Source of the DNA: Virgibacillus sp. SK37
GTDB taxonomy: Bacteria; Bacillota; Bacilli; Bacillales; Amphibacillaceae
Direction: 5' to 3'
DNA: 64,000 nt
Assembly: GCF_000725285.1 (NCBI RefSeq)
Contig: NZ_CP007161.1
Coordinates: 3,200,213 to 3,264,212 of the forward strand
Below, piece by piece: positions 45,122 through 54,243 of the stretch. The notes beneath the pieces were generated by a model, which did not search any database, was not told the origin of the DNA, and worked only from the letters and a program-made list of their open reading frames with translations. The first letter of the stretch is position 1, and each line of letters starts with the position of its first letter. The translations under genes and the position numbers were made by a program.

Positions 45122-45179
45122 GATTGTTTCCTCCTTTTTGGCGTGACATCAGCATGGGTGAGTTGGTATAGCATTTTGT

Positions 45180-45322
45180 GTCTCGAGCGCAGCTCTGTCA
45201 CGGTATGATGCTTAGCTATCTCGGATGCTGCCCTCTCTGTCGCGATAAATCGCCTCGTTGTCTCGGGTGCTGCCTTCCCTGTCGCGGCGGCGCTCTCGCC
45301 ATTCTCGGATGCGCCCCCTAAC
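45180..45322 (+). repeat. 21-bp tandem repeat array, family A (array 2)
   Basis: Seven units. The first (45180) is 17 bases; the rest start at 45197, 45218, 45239, 45260, 45281 and 45302 with a strict 21-base step. Heads alternate between GTCTCGG-like and GTCGCGG-like, as in the galK-galE array 25 kb away. It lies between yvrJ and the DUF2922 gene. Confidence 0.88.
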
Positions 45323-45340
45323 CATCACTCCCTCATATTA

Positions 45341-45375
45341 AAACAGGACCAGTGGTCTGGCCGCTGGTCCTGTTT
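45341..45375 (-). terminator. Terminator after DUF2922 gene
   Basis: AAACAGGACCAG and CTGGTCCTGTTT form a perfect 12-bp stem with an 11-base loop. On the minus strand it continues into TTTTAATATG. Confidence 0.85.
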
Positions 45376-45416
45376 CTTGATCAAACGTTTATTTAATTTA
45401 GCGGTTGCCCTTCTAT

Positions 45417-45632
45417 TTACAGAATCTCCACATCTTCAATTGTCTGTTCAACAAGACGAGCGCTCTTCTTAGCGATTAAATCCCCACCGCCGGATGTGAA
45501 TGCATTTTGTGTGATGATCTCATCCATTGCTGCGTTAACAGCAGCTGGATCAACTGGTTCTTTTGGGTTATCGATCGTATATGTTACGACCTTGCCATCA
45601 TAGTTATCGAATTTAAGTTCTAATCTTTTCAT
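45417..45632 (-). CDS. DUF2922 family protein
   Basis: A 71-residue soluble protein of the DUF2922 family, with MKRLELKFDNYDGKVVTYTI at the start and AMDEIITQNAF in the middle. Function unknown. AAAGGAGGTCAGGAA precedes ATG. It directly follows the DUF1659 gene (38 bases), a pairing usual in Bacilli. Confidence 0.9.
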   Translation of the reverse strand: MKRLELKFDNYDGKVVTYTIDNPKEPVDPAAVNAAMDEIITQNAFTSGGGDLIAKKSARLVEQTIEDVEIL

Positions 45633-45670
45633 TTCCTGACCTCCTTTCTATTCTATTTAAGCCGGATCAA

Positions 45671-45895
45671 CTATCCCTGATGGATATCGGTACTGTCTTT
45701 ACGATGAACCATGTAAAGTGGAAGCTCCTGCAATCCGGATATTGCCTCAGCTATAGCGTATAGCTGATCTGCTGTTGCCGCTGTTTTAACATTGTTAAAG
45801 GTTTTCGACTTATAAAGTGATTTTCCAGTTTCCATGTCCGTGCCATTAACAAATACGAGCTGCAATGAGGATTTCATTAATTCTGCTACTGCCAT
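45671..45895 (-). CDS. DUF1659 family protein
   Basis: A 74-residue soluble protein of the DUF1659 family, with SSLQLVFVNGTDMETGK and TFNNVKTAATADQLYAIAEAI. Function unknown. I chose the ATG at 45895 because AGGGGGTGAG lies just upstream; the GTG at 45904 is within that site. First gene of the DUF1659-DUF2922-YvrJ group. Confidence 0.88.
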   Translation of the reverse strand: MAVAELMKSSLQLVFVNGTDMETGKSLYKSKTFNNVKTAATADQLYAIAEAISGLQELPLYMVHRKDSTDIHQG

Positions 45896-45997
45896 GTGTC
45901 TCACCCCCTTTCACAACTATAATCGTATAGGGCTAGCAAAAGGGGGCATGGATGTTTGTTTTTATTTTTTCCAGTATTGGTTACCATCTTCTCAGCA

Positions 45998-46036
45998 ATA
46001 AAAAAAAGACCAACATCTATTGCGGATGTTAGTCTT
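45998..46036 (-). terminator. Terminator after tagA-like gene
   Basis: On the minus strand AAGACTAACATC pairs with GATGTTGGTCTT around a seven-base loop, followed by a run of T residues. Confidence 0.9.
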
Positions 46037-46040
46037 CCAA

Positions 46041-46769
46041 CTACTTTCTAAAAATCACTCTTATCATAAACTCAAATACTTTTAAAATGCGTTTAAATCG
46101 AAACGGTTGCTGTAATAGCCGGTAGAGCCATTCCAAATTCAAGTTAATCCAGGCTTGAGGTGCTCGTTTAACCTCACCAGCCAGTACGTCAAAACTACCG
46201 CCAATTCCCATAAATATGCCCTCGGGAAATTTATCTCGATGCCGATAGATCCATTGCTCTTGGCGAGGTAAGCCAAGCGCTACAAATATCATGTCCGGTT
46301 CTGCATCAGCTATCTTGCTCGCAAACGGCTCATCTTTTATATCAAAAAAGCCATGATGTTGACCTGCAATTTTTAAATTGGGAAATCTTCTCTTTGCTTC
46401 CAACACAGCTTTTTCATTCACATCTTCCTTTGCGCCGAGAAAATAACAGCTATACCCATGTTCACCCGCGAATTCCAGCATATCCATCATTAATTCATAA
46501 CCAGGGACTCTCTCTTTTAGTGGTTGTTTCAGTATTCTTGATGCAATGATAATTCCAGCTCCATCTGGGATTACATAATCTGCTGTGTTTACAATTTGCT
46601 TGTAGTCCTCGTCTTCACGTACACGCATAACAATTTCAGGATTAGCAGTAACGATCATTTTTTGTCGTTTATTCTCCAAATCAGGGACTAAATAATCATG
46701 TAGAAACTCTTTTTTACTGCAATTCAAAAAATTAACATCCATTATTTTCACTGTTTCATAATCTCTCAT
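46041..46769 (-). CDS. tagA: WecG/TagA/CpsF family glycosyltransferase
   Basis: Cytoplasmic-face glycosyltransferase of 242 residues, the TagA type that adds N-acetylmannosamine to undecaprenyl-PP-GlcNAc in wall teichoic acid linkage-unit synthesis. Family motifs are TANPEIVMR, YVIPDGAGIIIASRIL (with the catalytic Asp), and ALGLPRQEQWIYRHR, followed by MGIGGSFDVLAGEVKRAPQAW. The C-terminal basic tail (RFKRILKVFEFMIR) matches the membrane-association region. Divergent from the LCP gene and 1.3 kb from tagO. Confidence 0.92.
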   Translation of the reverse strand: MRDYETVKIMDVNFLNCSKKEFLHDYLVPDLENKRQKMIVTANPEIVMRVREDEDYKQIVNTADYVIPDGAGIIIASRILKQPLKERVPGYELMMDMLEFAGEHGYSCYFLGAKEDVNEKAVLEAKRRFPNLKIAGQHHGFFDIKDEPFASKIADAEPDMIFVALGLPRQEQWIYRHRDKFPEGIFMGIGGSFDVLAGEVKRAPQAWINLNLEWLYRLLQQPFRFKRILKVFEFMIRVIFRK

Positions 46770-46908
46770 ATCCTATGCTACCTCTCGTTTTGTCCTGCTT
46801 CCGTAATCTTCTTCTTACGTAATTGTAATAAATATAGTATTTACGAATACACCTATTCATAGTAAAATTAAGGTTAGCTTTACTTTAACTTAACATAAAT
46901 TTTACTAG

Positions 46909-46931
46909 TGGTATTTAGGAATATAATACCA
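46909..46931. promoter_or_regulatory. Inverted repeat in tagA/LCP divergent promoter region
   Basis: TGGTATT and AATACCA are separated by nine bases, 45 bases before the LCP start. A candidate operator or extended promoter element for the LCP gene. Confidence 0.35.
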
Positions 46932-46975
46932 TTTACAAAAAGATATTTCTATTTTACTTATTGAGGAGAAAAAAT

Positions 46976-48016
46976 ATGTCGAATAAAGATACACATTCTC
47001 GTATTGTGAGGAGAAAGAAAAGAAGGCTGAGAAAGAGAGCCTATTTTATTCTTATCCCTGTCATTGTAGCATTTCTTGGAGTAATTTCCTATGCATCCTA
47101 TCTATATATTAAAGCAGACAGCGTATTTTCGGATGCTTATGATAAGGATAGCAGAGAAAAATCAGATCTGAGGGAAAGTGCGGTCGATCCAAAGGTAGAC
47201 AATGTTTCTGTATTAATCATGGGTGTTGATGCTAGTAATGTAAGAAATAATGCAGATAGCTCAAGAACAGATACTTTGATGGTAGCAACATTGAATAAAG
47301 ATGATAAAAGTGTAAAGCTTGTAAGTATCCCACGTGATTCCTATGTATATATCCCTGAAGTAGGTTACAAAACAAAGATCAATCATGCTCATGCATACGG
47401 TGGGGAAAATGCTACTATTGAAACGGTAGAAAATCTGCTTGAAATCCCAATTGACTATTACGTGAAAGTAAATTTCGAAGCATTTATTGATGTTGTAGAT
47501 GCGGTTGATGGTGTGACAGTAGATGTACCTTACGAGCTTCGTGAACAGAACTCTAAAGATAAGGCTGGAGCGATACATCTATTACAAGGCGAGCAACAGC
47601 TTGATGGTGAAGAGGCGCTTGCACTCGCAAGAACAAGAAAACTTGATAATGATATTGAGCGTGGAAAACGACAACAAGCTATTATTGAAGCAATTATTAA
47701 CAAAGCTGTTTCTCTAAATTCCATTCTAAAATATGATGATATCATTGAAGCAGTTGGTGACAATATGAAAACCGATATGTCCTTCAGTGAAATGAAAAGC
47801 TTTATCTCCTACGGAACAAAAGGGAAGAATTTGGACTTTGAAACCATTACCTTAGAGGGTAATGATTACCAGCCTGGAAAAACTTATTACTGGCAATTGG
47901 ATGAAGTTGCACTTGATGAAACAAGACAAACATTGCAACAGCATTTAGATATTTCATCATCCAGTATGGCTTCTGAACCAACCAACAATGCGGAAGGTGA
48001 ACAAAGTTCCTACTAA
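46976..48016 (+). CDS. LytR-CpsA-Psr (LCP) family glycopolymer ligase
   Basis: Transfers undecaprenyl-linked glycopolymer such as wall teichoic acid to peptidoglycan, on the outside of the membrane. 346 residues. A basic N-terminus (RRKKRRLRKR) is followed by one membrane segment (about 23-45), then the LCP domain with SSRTDTLMVATLN, VSIPRDSYVYIP, INHAHAYGG and ALARTRKLDNDIERGKRQQ, which supply the conserved Arg and Asp residues. ATG at 46976 follows GAGGAG. Sits among teichoic acid genes, like TagT/TagU/TagV. Confidence 0.94.
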   Translation: MSNKDTHSRIVRRKKRRLRKRAYFILIPVIVAFLGVISYASYLYIKADSVFSDAYDKDSREKSDLRESAVDPKVDNVSVLIMGVDASNVRNNADSSRTDTLMVATLNKDDKSVKLVSIPRDSYVYIPEVGYKTKINHAHAYGGENATIETVENLLEIPIDYYVKVNFEAFIDVVDAVDGVTVDVPYELREQNSKDKAGAIHLLQGEQQLDGEEALALARTRKLDNDIERGKRQQAIIEAIINKAVSLNSILKYDDIIEAVGDNMKTDMSFSEMKSFISYGTKGKNLDFETITLEGNDYQPGKTYYWQLDEVALDETRQTLQQHLDISSSSMASEPTNNAEGEQSSY

Positions 48017-48024
48017 AATAACTA

Positions 48025-48058
48025 GAGCAGCTGCCCACAAAGGCAGCTGCTCTTTTTT
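48025..48058 (+). terminator. Terminator after LCP gene
   Basis: GAGCAGCTGCC and GGCAGCTGCTC form a perfect 11-bp stem followed by TTTTTT. Confidence 0.93.
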
Positions 48059-48097
48059 ACTTCTATTTTATTTTCTCTATGCCATATAACCAAGCAT

Positions 48098-49153
48098 CTA
48101 AGGTTTTTGTTTTAACCCTTTCAGCAAATTAGTCAATGGTTTATATTCACTGTTAATTAACTCAAGATTTTCAATGAGTGCCTGTACGGCTAGCATGGCA
48201 ATGGTAAAGATCAGAATGGATCCCCATACCGTGGTCATGGAGAATAAAATTGCCGCCAAACTAAACATCGCACTTAATGCGTAGATAAATAATACGGTCT
48301 GTTTATGGGTCAGTCCAAACTTCACCAGCCGATGATGCAGATGAGAGCTGTCAGGACTGGATAATGGTTGCTTATTAATATACCTTCTCACCATCGCAAT
48401 TAACGTATCCGATATTGGTACACCTAATATAAAAATCGGGATAATGAACGAAATAATGGTTACATTTTTAAACCCGAGTAATGCCAAGACCGAAATCATA
48501 AATCCTAAAAACATGGCCCCTGTATCACCCATAAATATTTTGGCAGGGTTAAAGTTATACCGCAAAAATCCCATGGTACTAAAGAATAAGATAAGAGCCA
48601 TTGTCGCAACATAAATATTCCCCATTGTGATTGCCATTATTGCTATGGTCATTAAAGCAATGGATGATACCCCTGCTGCCAGGCCATCTAGCCCATCAAT
48701 GAAATTCATCGCATTGGTTATCCCTGCAATCCAAATAATGGTTATTACAGAACTAAAAAATCCAAACTCAATTTGTCCACCAAATGGCAAGTTAATAAAC
48801 TCAACTTGTAAGCCGCCCCAGAATACAACAAGTGAAGCAACAGCAATTTGGGTGAGAAATTTTACTTTTGGGGATAGATCAAACAAATCATCAAAAAACC
48901 CAAGAATAATTATTATAAATGCGCCAATAACAATGGCTAAATGGTATTCACTAACCGGCTGAAGAATAACCAGGCCAATGAGAAAGCTCATAAAAATGGC
49001 AAGTCCGCCCAGCGTAGGGATTGGATCTTTATGCACTTTTCGGTAATTTGGCTTATCTGTTGCATTTAATTTTTTCGCATATTTTATAACTATAGGCGTT
49101 ATTATTAACGATATTAACGTGGTTAAAAAGGCTAAAATCACTATTTTAATCAC
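48098..49153 (-). CDS. tagO: Undecaprenyl-phosphate GlcNAc-1-phosphate transferase, TagO/WecA type
   Basis: Integral membrane enzyme that starts teichoic acid and related polymers by moving GlcNAc-1-phosphate to undecaprenyl phosphate. 351 residues, about ten or eleven membrane segments. Motifs: DKPNYRKVHKDPIPTLGGLA, FFDDLFDLSPKVKF with the Mg-binding Asp pair, NAMNFIDGLDGLAAG, GDTGAMFLGF and SSHLHHRLVKFG. The start is GTG with GAGGTGGG upstream. Upstream on the same strand is a GT4 gene. This is the only priming transferase visible for the plus-strand polysaccharide operon nearby. Confidence 0.94.
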   Translation of the reverse strand: MIKIVILAFLTTLISLIITPIVIKYAKKLNATDKPNYRKVHKDPIPTLGGLAIFMSFLIGLVILQPVSEYHLAIVIGAFIIIILGFFDDLFDLSPKVKFLTQIAVASLVVFWGGLQVEFINLPFGGQIEFGFFSSVITIIWIAGITNAMNFIDGLDGLAAGVSSIALMTIAIMAITMGNIYVATMALILFFSTMGFLRYNFNPAKIFMGDTGAMFLGFMISVLALLGFKNVTIISFIIPIFILGVPISDTLIAMVRRYINKQPLSSPDSSHLHHRLVKFGLTHKQTVLFIYALSAMFSLAAILFSMTTVWGSILIFTIAMLAVQALIENLELINSEYKPLTNLLKGLKQKP

Positions 49154-49198
49154 TTAGCCCACCTCATTTTCCTAGAAAAATCTGTTTATAATTTACAC

Positions 49199-50311
49199 TC
49201 AATTAACATTTTTCATTCCTAAGTATACATTATAAACGTTTTCGGCAAATTTCTCCAACGTAAATTTAGAAGATGCATGAGAATGTAACTTTTCTCCCAT
49301 TAAAGGTAGCATACCCTTTCTGTAAAAATTAAATGCTTCCTTTAAAGCCGATGCCACCTGTGATGCATCGCCAGGAGTAACCTTCCATCCAACAGATTTA
49401 TCCGTAATAAGCTGACTTACACCGCCCACATCTGTCGCAATAATCGGTGTCTGTACACGCGCAGACTCAAGTAATACCAATGGAAAACTTTCGCTATGGG
49501 ACGTTAATAACGTAATGTCTGCCATTTTATAAAGACTGTCAATATCATCTCGATGTCCAAAAAAGTGAATGTTTTGTTCTAATCCCTGGACAGCTACATC
49601 TTTTTTTAATTTATCAAATAAGGCCCCATCTCCAACCACCAATAGATGGCATGTGCTACATGCTGCTAACAACTGTGCAAAAGCCTGAAAAGCAATGGCA
49701 TGTCCTTTTACCGGATCCAGTCTCGCCACCATTAAGATGAGAAAGTCGTCCTCAGGGATTCCAAAATCCGCTTTTTTATAAATTGGTCCACTATGCTTCT
49801 GTTTAAAATCAATCCCATTCAATTCGGTTGTAATCTTCTTTTCTGAAATCCCTGATTTAACAAGACAGGATTTGAACGGATCCGATATGGCAATTAATCT
49901 ATCTGCCTGTTTCAACGCACGAATATTTATATTTGAAAGCAGCTTGCCATAAATTCCTTTTCCCATGAAGTCGAGAAGTGGATTACTGTGGACAGTTATG
50001 ACCCATTGAAAAGGAATCAGCTTCTTCAGAATGCTTGCATACACATTTGCACGTGGTCCATGGGTGTGCAGGAAGCTAATATCTTCTTCCATCATAAATG
50101 CTTTTAACTTACGTACAAGAGGAATGCTTAATTTGTTGGAGCATCCAAAATGTACAGTATTAATTCCTGCCGCTTTCGCTCGCTGAAACAACTCGCCTTT
50201 TTCCATCACTCCGAGAATAAATTGTTCCTTATCCAATCGTTTCATAAGGCCAAGTATATGATGCATGCCTCCGCCTGTCTCATTTCCAGCATTTAAATGT
50301 AGCACCTTCAT
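49199..50311 (-). CDS. GT4-family glycosyltransferase
   Basis: Cytoplasmic glycosyltransferase of 370 residues with the GT-B fold. It opens MKVLHLNAGNETGGGMHHIL, with the nucleotide-sugar region VARLDPVKGHAIAFQAF, HFFGHRDDIDSLY and SHSESFPLVLLESARVQTPI, the E-x7-E type motif region. GGAGGACC precedes ATG. It precedes tagO on the same strand with a 45-base gap and probably forms an operon with it. Donor and acceptor are unknown. Confidence 0.9.
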   Translation of the reverse strand: MKVLHLNAGNETGGGMHHILGLMKRLDKEQFILGVMEKGELFQRAKAAGINTVHFGCSNKLSIPLVRKLKAFMMEEDISFLHTHGPRANVYASILKKLIPFQWVITVHSNPLLDFMGKGIYGKLLSNINIRALKQADRLIAISDPFKSCLVKSGISEKKITTELNGIDFKQKHSGPIYKKADFGIPEDDFLILMVARLDPVKGHAIAFQAFAQLLAACSTCHLLVVGDGALFDKLKKDVAVQGLEQNIHFFGHRDDIDSLYKMADITLLTSHSESFPLVLLESARVQTPIIATDVGGVSQLITDKSVGWKVTPGDASQVASALKEAFNFYRKGMLPLMGEKLHSHASSKFTLEKFAENVYNVYLGMKNVN

Positions 50312-50477
50312 TTTTATCGGTCCTCCGGTCGCTTTATTAGTACATTAATATAACCAAAGAGGAGCGAATTTATAAGGAAGATGGTTGAATCCAAGAATTC
50401 CTGTCCATACTAGGTGGAGTAGCTTTTCAGGAAGCTTTATGCTGTTTTTGATGATTTGGTGGGGTCAACGATTCGTT

Positions 50478-50664
50478 AAATTGATTGGAATGGAAGATGG
50501 CGACTCCTGCCGGAATAGCATGAGCTGAAGACCCTGGACGGAGCGTAGCGGAGGAAGTGGCTGAAGCCATGCCGGTGGCAAAGAAGACACTGTGAGGTAA
50601 CGAGCAGATGTCGCGCTTGTACCCGGAGGTGTGAAAGCGTCCCCCTGCAGTGGAAATCAATGGG
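50478..50664 (-). repeat. Dispersed intergenic repeat, copy 2
   Basis: Inverted relative to the copy at 2527-2720. Starts with AAATTGATTGG and ends with GGAAATCAATGGG. The core at about 50501-50573 matches the other copy almost completely. It carries about 53 extra bases on the other side of the core (about 50585-50637), a place where copy 1 has none. Non-coding; lies in the gap between the GT4 gene and the polysaccharide operon. The remaining bases of this 490-base gap show nothing further that I can name. Confidence 0.8.
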
Positions 50665-50804
50665 TCAATCCACTTCCTTAAATAGAGTTAAAATTTTCTT
50701 GTCTCTGCTAGTTTTCATCTTTCCAACTACTATGAATGTACGAAATAACGTTTTTGCTCAACCATGTGCAATAGAATCTTTATTCAAGAAAGTGATGCAT
50801 TACT

Positions 50805-52070
50805 ATGACCTTACAATCGATAAAGCAAAATAAATTATTATTCTTTTTAATCATTATTCAACCCATTCTCGATTTGCTTACACCGCTGACGAAGGACTTA
50901 CCTTTGTCGATAGGTGCTTTGTTTCGGGCAATTCTGATGCTTGGCTTATTTTTTTATATAGCAAATACTTTTTTTAAGAAGAACAAAGCTTATTTCACTG
51001 CCTATGCTGGCTCTTTTTTCGCTATTGCCATCATGTTTGTTATTAATTTCACCTCAAAGCCGCACTTCGTTTTCTTTACGGAGTTAAATTTTTTGTTAAA
51101 GGTAAGTTACTTTCTGGTGATGACCTATTTTATTTTGAATCTGCTTCAGAAAAAACCATGGCAAAATGCGCTCATTTTAAAAGCAACAATGATTGCAAGT
51201 TGTCTTATCGGTTTTAGTTTTTGGCTGGCCATCTTTACAGAAACAAGTATCTCCAGTTATATGGATGCTAATGCTGGCTATTCCGGATGGTTTTTTGCAG
51301 CTAATGAACTAAGTGTCATTGTACTTATTCTACTTGGAATAATTGTCTCCACACTTACCTATACCAATGACCTGTTGGCATGGCTATCCTTTTTATTAAT
51401 TATAAGCATGATCCCCATGATTGGGACAAAAACAGCCTTCTTGGGTGGATTAGTAATTGTCCTTGGGCATACCATTCTGCTGCTTTGGAAAACCCGTATG
51501 CGTGTATGGAAGCATCCTACCGTGACTGCTTATCTTTTAGTCATTATTTTATTTTTTACCTTACTGCCATTCACCCCGGCAACTTCTGATTCGAGACCAA
51601 ACAGCATGCAGCAAGCAGAGCAATCAAAGCCGGTGGTCATCCATACAGATACATCAGCTATTTATATGCATCCAAAAGTAGTCCATGTGTTAAGCTCCAG
51701 ACCTATTTATTTGGAATCCATAAAAACAGATTTTCAAGAGGCTGAACTATCACGGCAGTTATTCGGCCTTGGTTATGCAGGGGATTATGAAAAACAGCCA
51801 AAGATAATTGAAATGGACTTTTTCGATTTATTTTTCAGCTTTGGATATATCGGGTCTATTTTATTGCTACTCCCTATCTTTATGATAATTTGGCAAACAG
51901 TAAGGCGTCCTTCCAGCTCAATGGCAGCAAAAGGGAATCTTCTTCTGATTCTACTTTTATGTGGTGGGATTTCCTTTTTGGCAGGCCATGTATTATTTGC
52001 GCCATCTGTGATGAGCTATATTGCATTACTATTTCTTGCACTTGGGGGAGTGTATGAATATGAAGGATAA
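50805..52070 (+). CDS. O-antigen ligase/polymerase-like membrane protein
   Basis: Integral membrane protein of 421 residues with about ten membrane segments and one large outer loop (about 265-345, with SDSRPNSMQQAEQSK ... SRPIYLESIKTDF). This is the layout of Wzy-type polymerases and O-antigen ligase-like proteins of exopolysaccharide clusters. GLGYAGDYE after the loop is the usual position of the conserved GxG stretch. Weak ribosome binding site. It overlaps the following glycosyltransferase gene by 11 bases and opens the plus-strand operon. It likely polymerises repeat units outside the membrane. Confidence 0.82.
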   Translation: MTLQSIKQNKLLFFLIIIQPILDLLTPLTKDLPLSIGALFRAILMLGLFFYIANTFFKKNKAYFTAYAGSFFAIAIMFVINFTSKPHFVFFTELNFLLKVSYFLVMTYFILNLLQKKPWQNALILKATMIASCLIGFSFWLAIFTETSISSYMDANAGYSGWFFAANELSVIVLILLGIIVSTLTYTNDLLAWLSFLLIISMIPMIGTKTAFLGGLVIVLGHTILLLWKTRMRVWKHPTVTAYLLVIILFFTLLPFTPATSDSRPNSMQQAEQSKPVVIHTDTSAIYMHPKVVHVLSSRPIYLESIKTDFQEAELSRQLFGLGYAGDYEKQPKIIEMDFFDLFFSFGYIGSILLLLPIFMIIWQTVRRPSSSMAAKGNLLLILLLCGGISFLAGHVLFAPSVMSYIALLFLALGGVYEYEG

Positions 52071-53094
52071 AGTAAGTATTATCGTACCAGTATATAATGC
52101 GGAGGAAAAACTAACGGCCTGCCTTGATAGCATCCTGAAGCAATCGTATCAACAGCTGGAAGTCATCCTCGTTAACGATGGCTCTACAGATAAGAGTGGG
52201 CAAATCTGTGAAAGCTTTGCAGCTGTTAACAAGCATATCCAGGTCATCCATCAACCAAATGCCGGTCCTTCCGCTGCCCGTAATCGGGGGCTTCGTGCAG
52301 CTACAGGGGAATATGTGCAATTTGTGGATGCGGATGACACCATACATAAAACCATTACAGAGAAATTGGTCATGGCGGCTAACGGAGATCTTGTCATTTG
52401 TGGCTATCAAACAATTTCACCTTATGGGCAAACTCGATATATCCCATCTTTAGTGGGCAACTACACATTTGAGGAGTTTCGGCAGCATATCGGCCTATTA
52501 TATAAGGAAATCATCCTCCCCTCTCCTTGCAATAAATTGTATAGACTAGAAAACATTAGGAAGCATACGATCACTTTTAATGAAGACTTAAATATGGGGG
52601 AGGATCTTTTATTTAATTTAGACTATATGGCAACATGTTCTGCCATCCATGTACTGCCAGAGACTCTTTACGACTATTGCATTCATCAGGAACATTCCCT
52701 CTCGTCTTCTTACCAAGCGAATTTTTGGCAACAGCAGAAGCTTTTATTAGAACATGTGACTACTTTTTTGGAAAAGCACCAGTGCAATTATGGTGCGAAT
52801 CACTATTACATGGACCAGGTTTTACTCCAATCCTTGATTAATAGCCTTGATCATCTATTTCATACGCGAAATAATTTAGGCCCTCAGGAAAAACGGATGG
52901 AAATAAAAAGACTGCTGCATAAAGTAGATTTAGATCAAAACCTCTATTACGAGGCGTCCTTTCAAGAGCAGCTCATTAACACGTTATGGAAGAATAAAAG
53001 CGTATTGTCGCTTTATCTCCTATTTGAGATGAAAAACAGACTTCGACACACACCATTGTTTTTTCGACTAAAAAAGTGGCTGGGGTATGTCTAA
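52060..53094 (+). CDS. GT2-family glycosyltransferase
   Basis: Glycosyltransferase of 344 residues with the GT-A fold: VSIIVPVYNAEEKLTACLDS at the start, LVNDGSTDKSG, PSAARNRGL and the metal-binding YVQFVDADDTI. The C-terminal part is basic with a possible amphipathic helix. I chose the ATG at 52060, nine bases after GGGGGAG; ATG 52054 is too close to that site. Overlaps the polymerase gene, so co-translated with it. Confidence 0.93.
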   Translation: MKDKVSIIVPVYNAEEKLTACLDSILKQSYQQLEVILVNDGSTDKSGQICESFAAVNKHIQVIHQPNAGPSAARNRGLRAATGEYVQFVDADDTIHKTITEKLVMAANGDLVICGYQTISPYGQTRYIPSLVGNYTFEEFRQHIGLLYKEIILPSPCNKLYRLENIRKHTITFNEDLNMGEDLLFNLDYMATCSAIHVLPETLYDYCIHQEHSLSSSYQANFWQQQKLLLEHVTTFLEKHQCNYGANHYYMDQVLLQSLINSLDHLFHTRNNLGPQEKRMEIKRLLHKVDLDQNLYYEASFQEQLINTLWKNKSVLSLYLLFEMKNRLRHTPLFFRLKKWLGYV

Positions 53095-53138
53095 AGTAAA
53101 GATAAAATAGTCATCCTAAAGGTAGGGAGTGGATAACA

Positions 53139-54221
53139 TTGAAGAACATCCGGCTTTTTGCATATACCTTTTCAAACTTTGGGGATGACTTGTTTATAAA
53201 AATTCTCTGCGAAAGATATCCCGACACGCAATTTACGCTGTATGCACCGAGAAGCTATAAAAAAACATTCACTGAAACAACGAACTTAACCGTAATACCG
53301 AATGACTCATTTTTCCGACGGGCAACTAACCTTATTTCAAGAAAGTGGCCCTTGTGGAAAGGTTTATCTGGAAAGAAATATGATGCAGTTGTTTATATAG
53401 GTGGTTCGTTATTTATTCAATCAGCTAATTGGGAACTGGAATTAGAAAAGCTGAAAGCAATGCAGCTGAAAGACAAACCCTTCTATCTTTTAGGAGCAAA
53501 TTTTGGCCCATATACAGACAAGGAATTCTATTTACAGCATCACAAGCTGTTTGAAAGCTATACGGATATTTGTTTTCGGGATACTCCCTCCTATGAGCTA
53601 TTTAAGGAACTACCTAATGTTAGAATGGCGGCAGATGTAGTATTTACACTGCAAACACCGAGGATAAAGCAAGCTGCCAACGAAAAAAGCATTGCTATTT
53701 CTGTCATTAAACCATCGATCCGGGAACAACTGATTGGCTATGATGATACGTACTACAAGAAAATAAGTGAGATTGCAACATATTTTATGAAACAGAATTA
53801 TCATGTTCAGTTACTAGCTTTTTGTGCGTATGAAAAAGATGATGAAGCATTGGAAGAAATTCAAACGTACATCCCTTCATCCATGGCGAAAAAGGTGACT
53901 GCCCATCTTTATGAGCATGATCCAGAGAAAATGCTGCAGCTGCTCTCACAAGCAGATATGGTTATCGCTTCTCGCTTTCATGCCATGGTGCTCAGTTGGT
54001 TGCTTCAAAAACCTGTCTTTCCTATTACGTACAGTCAGAAAATGATTCACGTGATGCATGATGTTGGTTTCCAGGGCGACTATAGTACAGTGGAGCAGTT
54101 AGACAGGATGACACCGGAAACAGTTTTTCAAACGATGGAGCAACCTCCACTCGCTATTTCAGCACAGATCAAGCAAGCAGAGAAGCAATTTGAAAAATTA
54201 GATGTGTTTTTACAAAACTAA
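53139..54221 (+). CDS. Polysaccharide pyruvyl transferase family protein
   Basis: A 360-residue protein of the family that adds ketal pyruvate from phosphoenolpyruvate to sugar residues (CsaB, WcaK, EpsO-like). FSNFGDDLFIKILCERYP at the start, VVYIGGSLFIQ, FRDTPSYELFKEL, and C-terminal SRFHAMVLSWLLQKPVFPI, the most conserved family block. TTG start with GGGAGTGG upstream. Pyruvylation would give the polymer a negative charge and, in some Bacilli, forms the anchor for SLH-domain proteins. Third gene of the operon. Confidence 0.9.
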   Translation: MKNIRLFAYTFSNFGDDLFIKILCERYPDTQFTLYAPRSYKKTFTETTNLTVIPNDSFFRRATNLISRKWPLWKGLSGKKYDAVVYIGGSLFIQSANWELELEKLKAMQLKDKPFYLLGANFGPYTDKEFYLQHHKLFESYTDICFRDTPSYELFKELPNVRMAADVVFTLQTPRIKQAANEKSIAISVIKPSIREQLIGYDDTYYKKISEIATYFMKQNYHVQLLAFCAYEKDDEALEEIQTYIPSSMAKKVTAHLYEHDPEKMLQLLSQADMVIASRFHAMVLSWLLQKPVFPITYSQKMIHVMHDVGFQGDYSTVEQLDRMTPETVFQTMEQPPLAISAQIKQAEKQFEKLDVFLQN

Positions 54222-54243
54222 AAACAGAAAGGAGGTATTTCCC

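Noticed and set aside
44395-45904. Prophage remnant (coiled-coil protein plus small DUF proteins)
   Set aside because: No capsid, tail, integrase or lysis gene is present. YvrJ, DUF2922 and DUF1659 are common chromosomal genes in Bacilli.
50312-50804. Riboswitch or T-box leader before the polysaccharide operon
   Set aside because: Apart from the dispersed repeat copy I see no T-box AGGGTGG-like motif, no anti-terminator/terminator pair and no recognised aptamer core.
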